Source: a bacterium
GTDB taxonomy: Bacteria; UBA9089; CG2-30-40-21; SBAY01
NCBI GenBank assembly: GCA_030018635.1
Contig: JASEHU010000018.1
Location: forward strand, 1 to 9,983
Length of the DNA: 9,983 bases
Reading direction: 5' to 3'
Shown one piece after another: positions 1 to 4,346 of this stretch; position 1 is the stretch's first letter; the number at the start of each line of letters is the position of its first letter. The translations under genes and the position numbers were made by a program. The notes under the pieces were generated by a model. That model worked only from the letters and a program-made list of their open reading frames with translations. It was not told the DNA's origin and did not search any database.

Positions 1-398
1 TGAATAGTTTGAAGCTCGTAAAACCGACGCTCCTGGTCATCATCAATGGTAATTAAAACGGTATAGTGCGTCCAACTTAATTGTGACATCAGTGATGTCA
101 CAATTGGATAGGTCTTATAAAATTGTACCATCCGATAGATGTCTCTCTTCTGAAAACCTAAATCAATGGATAGTTTTTCAATGACATTTTCTCCATAATC
201 AGCCCTTTCCTTATGTTCCAACTCCCCTCTTGCAATCCGTTCTCCTACTTGCCAATATGTCTGAACCCGCAGATTATCAACTGCCTTGTATGTCTGATAA
301 GTAGCCTTCTCAAGCAAACTCCGAATATCTCTTAAAATTTCATTGTAACCTGCTACGGTTTCCACCTGGTTTTTAGTTGTTATCAATTTCTTTGCCAT
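1..398 (-). CDS. DUF1016/YhcG-type protein, N-terminal part (runs off the left edge)
   Basis: About 132 residues can be read from an ATG at 398, preceded by a purine-rich AAAGGAAAAAAG ribosome-binding stretch; the frame is open to the window edge, so the C-terminus is missing. The protein starts MAKKLITTKNQVE and contains a helical region with YWQVGERIARGELEHKERADYG, then IEKLSIDLGFQKRDIYRM and LSWTHYTVLI. The order YW(Q/E)xG, YG, a helix-turn-helix-like LGF..R(D/N)...M and LSW(T/S)HY is typical of the N-terminal domain of DUF1016 (YhcG) proteins. The full-length family carries a C-terminal PD-(D/E)XK nuclease-like domain, which would lie outside this window. YhcG-type genes are often found in accessory or defence-associated DNA, but the catalytic half is not visible, so no activity is claimed. 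It reads the same way as coaBC but is separated from it by about 250 bp and a repeat element, so it is probably a separate unit. Confidence 0.75.
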   Translation of the reverse strand, partial: MAKKLITTKNQVETVAGYNEILRDIRSLLEKATYQTYKAVDNLRVQTYWQVGERIARGELEHKERADYGENVIEKLSIDLGFQKRDIYRMVQFYKTYPIVTSLMSQLSWTHYTVLITIDDDQERRFYELQTI

Positions 399-481
399 AT
401 CTTTTTTCCTTTAATTTCTGCTCAATCACCTTGGCCAGTAATCCCTCAGTTATCAGTTGTGAAGTAGGTTAGTTATCAATA

Positions 482-627
482 GGTTCATAACATTTGATAT
501 TGTGGGTGCTCCAGTAGTCAGAATTCAGGAGTCAGGAGTCAGAATAAAAAAGGCGCTCCTGGAGTGAGGTTTATTCTGACTCCTGGATTCTATCATAGAT
601 ACCCCCAATATCAAATGGAATGACCCA
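482..627. repeat. 146-bp MITE-like element with terminal inverted repeats, copy 1
   Basis: This stretch is identical to 7597-7742 except for one base (a G here, an A there, in CTCCTG(G/A)ATTCT). Its ends form an imperfect inverted repeat: GGTTCATAACATTTGATATTG at the left against GGGTCATTCCATTTGATATTG read inward from the right. Inside, AGAATTCAGGAGTCAGGAGTCAGAATAAA-like sequence (in pieces) is mirrored by TTTATTCTGACTCCTG, so a single strand could fold into one long hairpin. It has no coding capacity. It lies just 3' of the coaBC stop and may also serve as its transcript end. I see no convincing target duplication around this copy. Confidence 0.85.
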
Positions 628-651
628 TTAGAATTAACTCCAACTTTGCCT

Positions 652-1893
652 TTATCTATCCAAAAACTTACTAATTTTCTTCATAATTTCTCTTGCAGTC
701 TCTGTTTTAGACAAAAGTGGTAATTCTTCACATTCTCCATCTTTCGTAATAATTGTTACTTGAGTTGTATCCTTACCAAATGCGGTTTTAATATCATTGG
801 CCACAATTAAATCCAGGTTTTTTTCTTTTAATTTAGCCTTTGCATTGGAAATAAGGTTTTCGGATTCTGCCGCAAATCCAACCAGAATTTTATCAGGTTT
901 TAAACCTGGGACAGATTTTAAATCTGGAACAGGTTTTAAACCTGGAACCTGCTTTTTTTGACCAAGCTCGGCTAAAATATCAATGGTTTTCTCTAATTCT
1001 ATGACCAGCGGTAAGGTAGTTTTTTTAATCTTCTGGGTTTTTATCTCCTTTGGTGAGAAATCTGCTACGGCGGCCGCACTTATGACTATATCAACGGTCG
1101 GGAATGCCTTTAATACCTCATCCCTCATCTGTGAGGCGGTTTCCACAAAGATAGTTTGAACACCTGCCGGCGGCTCTAACTGGGTAGGTGCACTAATCAG
1201 CGTTACCTCTGCCCCAAATTCTTTAGCCACACCTGCCAGGGCATAACCCATTTTACCTGATGAGCGATTGCCGATGTAGCGAATTGGGTCAATTGGCTCC
1301 TGAGTCCCACCCGCAGTAATGAGTATTTTCTTGCCTTTTAAAGGAGATGTCGGCTTCAGGATAGATTCAATCGCCGCCACAATTTTATGGACATCGGCTA
1401 ATCTCCCTATTCCTTGTTCACCGCAGGCTAAATTGCCCACTTCCGGCTCAACAAAATAAACTCCTTGTTTTTTCAGCTTTTTGATATTCTCCTGCAAAAT
1501 GGGGTTGAGATACATCCTTTCATTCATCGCTGGGGCAATCAAAATCGGTGATTTGCAGGCAAGGGCAAATGTCGTCAAAAAATCATCCGCAATACCTGCG
1601 GCTATTTTGCCAATGATATTTGCTGTAGCCGGTGCGATTAAAAGAATATCCGCTTTATCTGCCAGGTTTATATGCTCTACCTCAGAATTTAAAGGGGTCT
1701 CAAAAAGGTCTGTAATTACCTTGTTTTTGGATAGGGTCGACAGGGTCAGGGGTGAGATAAAATGAGTTGCGGCTTTGGTCATTATGGCGGTAACATTCGC
1801 CCCAAGTTTAACCAATTGACTTGTTAATTCAGCGGATTTATAAGCAGCAATACTGCCTGTTATGCCCAGAATGATATTTTTACCTTTAAGCAT
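652..1893 (-). CDS. coaBC: Bifunctional phosphopantothenoylcysteine decarboxylase / phosphopantothenate-cysteine ligase
   Basis: This 413-residue cytosolic enzyme makes 4'-phosphopantetheine for coenzyme A in two steps: the CoaB domain ligates cysteine to 4'-phosphopantothenate, and the CoaC domain decarboxylates the product using FMN. The CoaC half (about 1-180) begins GKNIILGITGSIAAYKS and holds the catalytic-type histidine H74 (VEHINLA), the PAMNERM substrate motif (121-127) and the cysteine-containing GNLACGEQGIGR (C157). The CoaB half (from about 187) shows LITAGGTQEPIDPIRYI, SSGKMG (211-216), SAAAVADF, the lysine-rich TQKIKK (286-291) and LIVANDI. Its start lies inside the end of gmk (8-bp overlap), so translational coupling is likely; the GGAGG abuts the ATG, but the N-terminus matches the family. 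Oddity: residues about 315-334, just before ILVGFAAE, are three PGLKPV-like hexapeptides encoded by palindromic repeats (see 894-944). The core enzyme appears intact around this insertion. Confidence 0.96.
   Translation of the reverse strand: MLKGKNIILGITGSIAAYKSAELTSQLVKLGANVTAIMTKAATHFISPLTLSTLSKNKVITDLFETPLNSEVEHINLADKADILLIAPATANIIGKIAAGIADDFLTTFALACKSPILIAPAMNERMYLNPILQENIKKLKKQGVYFVEPEVGNLACGEQGIGRLADVHKIVAAIESILKPTSPLKGKKILITAGGTQEPIDPIRYIGNRSSGKMGYALAGVAKEFGAEVTLISAPTQLEPPAGVQTIFVETASQMRDEVLKAFPTVDIVISAAAVADFSPKEIKTQKIKKTTLPLVIELEKTIDILAELGQKKQVPGLKPVPDLKSVPGLKPDKILVGFAAESENLISNAKAKLKEKNLDLIVANDIKTAFGKDTTQVTIITKDGECEELPLLSKTETAREIMKKISKFLDR
894..944. repeat. Three in-frame 15-bp palindromes inside coaBC (18-bp period)
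   Basis: The copies are at 894-908, 912-926 and 930-944, separated by GGA and GAA. The outer two read CAGGTTTTAAACCTG. The middle one reads CAGATTTTAAATCTG, where both arms changed in a complementary way so the palindrome is kept. On the coaBC strand the array encodes PGLKPV, PDLKSV and PGLKPD. It falls between ILAELGQKK and ILVGFAAE, normally a short loop in CoaB. The same repeat recurs eleven times in the plus-strand gene at 4347-7277. Confidence 0.93.
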
Positions 1894-2503
1894 CCTCCAC
1901 TTCCAATTTCTTCAGCAATCCCTTGCCTATTCTTTTCACCTTGTTTTTTTCGGCAGTGATAATGGATTTTAATTTACCCACAGTTACCCCTACATCATCA
2001 TTAACCACACAATAATCATATTTAGAAATATTTCTCAATTCCTCTTTGGCTAATAAAAATCGTTTTTCTATTTCTTCGGATGTATCGGTCATTCTATTAG
2101 ACAATCTTGTCTTTAAATCCTCCAGAAAAGGCGGGGCAATGAAAATCAATACCGCTCTATCCTTAAATTCCTTTTTTATATTCATTGCCCCCTGACCATC
2201 AACATCCAACAACATATCCATCCCGGCTAATACTGAATCCTCAAGGGCTTTTTTAGGAGTGCCGTAATAGTCATCATAAACCTGTGCCCATTCGATGAAA
2301 TCCCCTTTTTTAATCCTTTCCTTAAATTCCTCATGAGAGATAAAATAGTAATCACGGCCATTAATTTCATTATCGCGTGGCTGGCGGGTAGTCATAGATA
2401 CAGAAAAAATAAGGTTAGGTGTCGTTTGAAGCAATTTTTTACAGATAGTCGTCTTGCCCGTTCCAGAAGGAGCAGAGACAATAATAAGTAAACTCTTTTC
2501 CAT
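1886..2503 (-). CDS. gmk: Guanylate kinase
   Basis: This 205-residue cytosolic enzyme phosphorylates GMP to GDP with ATP, an essential step of guanine nucleotide synthesis and of (p)ppGpp and cyclic-di-GMP turnover. The P-loop APSGTGKTT lies at residues 11-19. The GMP-binding region follows as SMTTRQPRxxExNGRDYYFI (about 36-55), then FIEWAQVYDDYYGTP (69-83), LLDVDGQGA (98-106) and the lid region with RLSNRMTDTSEEIEKR. Length matches the family (about 200-210). The ATG at 2503 follows GGGGAAAA with normal spacing. Its last codons overlap the coaBC start by 8 bp. The small rpoZ gene that often sits between gmk and coaBC is absent here. The 5' neighbour would normally be yicC, as is still the case once the inserted gene pair at 2737-3194 is discounted. 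Confidence 0.97.
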   Translation of the reverse strand: MEKSLLIIVSAPSGTGKTTICKKLLQTTPNLIFSVSMTTRQPRDNEINGRDYYFISHEEFKERIKKGDFIEWAQVYDDYYGTPKKALEDSVLAGMDMLLDVDGQGAMNIKKEFKDRAVLIFIAPPFLEDLKTRLSNRMTDTSEEIEKRFLLAKEELRNISKYDYCVVNDDVGVTVGKLKSIITAEKNKVKRIGKGLLKKLEVEDA

Positions 2504-2555
2504 GAAATATTTTCCCCATTAAAATATAAACTGATTACAAGATAACGACTGAGCT

Positions 2556-2655
2556 CACCTGCCGCCAACAGTGTGGGCACAGAACTTTAGAAAACCACTA
2601 AATTTTGATAGTGCACAAAACTTTGTAGAACCGCCACGCTGTTGGCGGTCAGGTG
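2556..2655 (-). other. Integron attC-like imperfect inverted repeat
   Basis: The arms are 2556-2571 (CACCTGCCGCCAACAG) and 2639-2655 (CTGTTGGCGGTCAGGTG). They are perfectly complementary except for one unpaired base (T2649). Read on the minus strand, the 5' arm carries the extra base and is preceded by AATCGTTG, and the 3' arm is followed by AGCTCAGTCGTTAT. An extrahelical base in the 5' arm, a CGTT at the 3' end, and a position just downstream of short same-strand genes all resemble attC recombination sites of integron cassettes. The outer R boxes (CTTAATC and GTTATCT) are degenerate against RYYYAAC/GTTRRRY. The loop contains two similar 20-bp halves around CACAGAACTTTAG and CACAAAACTTTGTAG. 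No integrase is seen. A MITE or simple hairpin is the alternative. Confidence 0.4.
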
Positions 2656-2736
2656 CAACGATTGATTAAGTTTTTTATCCCATCAAAATATCCTGCTTTC
2701 AACATTCTTCAAGGTTTGACCCTCTTGTCTTCCTTG

Positions 2737-2952
2737 TTAGGCCATTTGAACAACAGGGCTGTGAATTTGCTGAAAAGAAAAGTTATCTATGTTAGCTTGT
2801 CGTCTTGCGTGCTCAATAGTCATGCTTACAATGTTGCCGTTTTTATCTAAGTCTAACAAAACATTCTCGCTTAGATCTTGCGTCTTAACAACTTCCTTGT
2901 CGGTGAAATTGACAAGCACTGTATCAGTATCTGAAAAATATTTGATCTCCAT
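2737..2952 (-). CDS. DUF2283-family small protein, putative antitoxin
   Basis: This protein of about 71 residues reads MEIKYFSDTDTVLVNF, then VVKTQDLSENVLLDLDKNGNIV and SMTIEHARRQ. The pattern xxIxYxxxxDxLxVxF ... E..SENVxLDxDxxGNIVxxxIxxA is characteristic of DUF2283 proteins. These are often encoded next to DUF4258 genes and are proposed to be antitoxins, though the family is poorly characterised. The ATG at 2952 shares one base with the toxin stop (TGATG) and has AAGGAG eight bases upstream; an in-frame GTG at 2955 is the alternative start, but its spacing is less good. The stop TAA lies within GCCTAAC. The C-terminal tail after HARRQ (about 20 residues) is polar and may be disordered. It is co-transcribed with the gene upstream. 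Confidence 0.75.
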   Translation of the reverse strand: MEIKYFSDTDTVLVNFTDKEVVKTQDLSENVLLDLDKNGNIVSMTIEHARRQANIDNFSFQQIHSPVVQMA

Positions 2953-3194
2953 CACGACTTCTCCTTAAAAGAGTGATCAAAGAAAGCATTGTGAACAGTT
3001 TCTCTATCTTCTAATAAGACAACACGAAGATACTTGTTGTTTGCTTCTGAAATTTTAGCCCATCGCTTAATTCGACCATCAGATTGTATATCTTCCTTGA
3101 CTGGATTGTCAATAACATACCGAATCCATTCAATTTTGATGTCTTTCCTGTCTCTTCGCTGTCGAGTATAAAGAAAATACTGAGTAAACTTCAT
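2952..3194 (-). CDS. DUF4258-like small protein, putative toxin
   Basis: This 80-residue basic protein contains KIEWIRYVIDNPVKEDIQSDG, RIKRWAKISEANNKYLRVV and LLEDRETVHNAFFDHSFK. The layout is a helix whose end reads V(I/L)xNPxxE, a strand with RxKRWxKI, a strand with YLRVVLLED and a closing HNAFFD. It matches the small RelE-like/DUF4258 proteins that pair with DUF2283. By context it would be the toxin of a type II-like pair, possibly an RNase, but no catalytic residue can be assigned from the sequence alone. It is followed by the DUF2283 gene with a stop/start overlap, so the order is toxin first. The pair interrupts the yicC-gmk housekeeping order and is followed by an attC-like repeat, suggesting later acquisition. 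The ATG at 3194 has AGAGAAG a few bases upstream. Confidence 0.7.
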   Translation of the reverse strand: MKFTQYFLYTRQRRDRKDIKIEWIRYVIDNPVKEDIQSDGRIKRWAKISEANNKYLRVVLLEDRETVHNAFFDHSFKEKS

Positions 3195-3219
3195 CTGCTT
3201 CTCTTGCTTAATGTTGGAC

Positions 3220-3284
3220 TAACCACGAATTAGACGAATTAAAGAAAAGGCTCATAAAATAAAAATTCGTGTAATTCGTGGTTA
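3220..3284. repeat. Hairpin-forming inverted repeat of TAACCACGAATTA type
   Basis: TAACCACGAATTAGACGAATT at 3220-3240 (in pieces TAACCACGAATTA + GACGAATT) pairs with 3264-3284 at 20 of 21 positions, around a 23-nt A-rich loop. It lies between yicC and the toxin gene. It has no coding capacity and looks like a small mobile or repetitive palindrome; it could also stop or process the yicC transcript. Confidence 0.8.
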
Positions 3285-3299
3285 CATAATAAACATTCA

Positions 3300-3324
3300 G
3301 GTATCAGTCCTGACGGCTGGTACC
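3300..3324. other. Short stem-loop downstream of yicC
   Basis: GGTATCAG (3300-3307) pairs with CTGGTACC (3317-3324) with one wobble, about 17 bases after the yicC stop on the minus strand. It could be a weak transcription end, but no clean T-tract follows on the minus strand. Confidence 0.35.
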
Positions 3325-3340
3325 TAAACGATTACCACTC

Positions 3341-4225
3341 CTATTCCACATTTTGTATCTGTTCCCGAATCTTTTCTAATTCATTTTTGGCATTGAGAAC
3401 CAATTGTATGATTTTCAAATCCCCTGTCTTAGAGCCAATGGTATTTATTTCCCGATGTAATTCCTGGGCTAAAAATTCTAATTGCCGTCCTACCGGTTTA
3501 TCTAAAATAATGGTATCACTAAATTGCTGAAGATGACTTTTTAGGCGCAGGAGTTCCTCCGTAATATCACATTTATCCGCAAATAGGGCTATTTCCTGAT
3601 AAAGCCTGGTTTCATCAAAACATGTTTTGTCAGAGACACCTTTATTTATCTGTAAGGTCTCCAACCTATTCTGTAATTTTTCTTTATAGTCCAGAACTAC
3701 CTGTGGAGCCCTTTGTTCAATCTCCGTAACCAATTCAAGCATAGATTTAAGTCTTGTTTTAAATTCCGACTCTATCTTTTCACCTTCGACAGCTCTGGTA
3801 GCTATCAATTCCTCTAAGGCTTGCGCTAATGGTTTTTGTAATCCTTCCCATGATTTATTCCTTTGCTCCGACACACGGCCGTTGCTTACAATACCCTCTA
3901 TTCCAATCAAATGACTTAATTTAAGGTCATCTTTCAGCCGTAAGGATTTACTTAATTCCCGAAAAGAATCAAGATATGTTCTGGCTAACTCCTTATCGAG
4001 CTGGAATTTATTGACAGATGTATTCGTATTTTTAAGGATAATAGGGATATAGAGTTTTCCCCGTGCCACCCTGGTCATTACATATTCCTTGATTTTATTT
4101 TCAAGGTAGGTCATAAAAGGAGGCAAAGAAACCTTTATCTCACAATATTTATGATTTATCGCTTGAATCTCTACGATAAGGTATTCATTACTGCTGCGAC
4201 CATAGCCGGTCATACTTTTAAGCAT
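3341..4225 (-). CDS. yicC: YicC/YloC family endoribonuclease
   Basis: This 294-residue protein begins MLKSMTGYGRSSNE, the hallmark YicC N-terminus, followed by IVEIQAINHKYCEIKVSLP. It ends with the DUF1732-type C-terminus: GRQLEFLAQELHREINTIGSK, then TGDLKIIQLVLNAKNELEKIREQ. The central 150 residues are helical and charged. Length is normal for the family (about 290). Members are cytosolic endoribonucleases; the E. coli YicC protein has been linked to degradation of small RNAs and B. subtilis YloC to RNA cleavage. The start at 4225 has AAAGGAAAAC just upstream. The gene heads the yicC-gmk-coaBC block and has its own promoter in the divergent region at 4297-4325. Its 5' leader would begin with a stable hairpin (4239-4307), possibly a control element or a barrier to 5' decay. 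Confidence 0.95.
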   Translation of the reverse strand: MLKSMTGYGRSSNEYLIVEIQAINHKYCEIKVSLPPFMTYLENKIKEYVMTRVARGKLYIPIILKNTNTSVNKFQLDKELARTYLDSFRELSKSLRLKDDLKLSHLIGIEGIVSNGRVSEQRNKSWEGLQKPLAQALEELIATRAVEGEKIESEFKTRLKSMLELVTEIEQRAPQVVLDYKEKLQNRLETLQINKGVSDKTCFDETRLYQEIALFADKCDITEELLRLKSHLQQFSDTIILDKPVGRQLEFLAQELHREINTIGSKTGDLKIIQLVLNAKNELEKIREQIQNVE

Positions 4226-4238
4226 AGTTTTCCTTTTT

Positions 4239-4307
4239 AATGATAGAATTAATTATAGGTCATATAGGACTTTAAGTCCTATATGACCTATAATTAATTC
4301 TATCATT
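4239..4307. repeat. Perfect 34-bp inverted repeat in the yicC leader
   Basis: The left arm (AATGATAGAATTAATTATAG, then GTCATATAGGACTT) is matched exactly by its reverse complement around a single central T at 4273. It lies between the divergent genes. The outer right arm contains the -10 hexamer of the minus-strand promoter, so the yicC mRNA would start inside it and keep about 17 bp of stem at its 5' end. Confidence 0.93.
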
Positions 4308-4325
4308 TTTCTTGACATTTGTCAA
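4297..4325 (-). promoter_or_regulatory. Sigma-70 type promoter for yicC
   Basis: On the minus strand, TTGACA (4325-4320) is followed after exactly 17 bp by TAGAAT (4302-4297). This fits the vegetative consensus at 11 of 12 positions. The start point would be near 4290, giving a leader of about 65 nt that begins with a hairpin. The -35 is one half of the palindrome TTGACATTTGTCAA shared with the plus-strand promoter. Confidence 0.7.
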
Positions 4326-4340
4326 TAAAAAATGTATATT
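4312..4340 (+). promoter_or_regulatory. Sigma-70 type promoter for the TPR/propeller gene
   Basis: TTGACA (4312-4317) and TATATT (4335-4340) are separated by 17 bp. The expected start point is around 4346-4348, essentially at the ATG at 4347, which suggests a leaderless or nearly leaderless mRNA. The -35 lies in the palindrome TTGACATTTGTCAA (4312-4325), the other half of which is the -35 of the opposite promoter. Confidence 0.7.
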
Positions 4341-4346
4341 AGAATT

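Noticed and set aside
894..944. CRISPR array
   Set aside because: Repeats are 15 bp with 3-bp linkers and lie in frame inside coding genes; there are no spacers of CRISPR length.
1481..1765. 94-codon plus-strand ORF inside coaBC
   Set aside because: It is antisense to the conserved CoaC domain and has no ribosome-binding site or recognisable domain.
2392..2580. 62-codon minus-strand ORF overlapping the gmk start
   Set aside because: It is out of frame with the gmk P-loop region; the leucine-rich peptide is a frame shadow.
2653..2850. 65-codon plus-strand ORF over the DUF2283 gene
   Set aside because: It is antisense to a recognisable protein and starts within the attC-like repeat; no family features.
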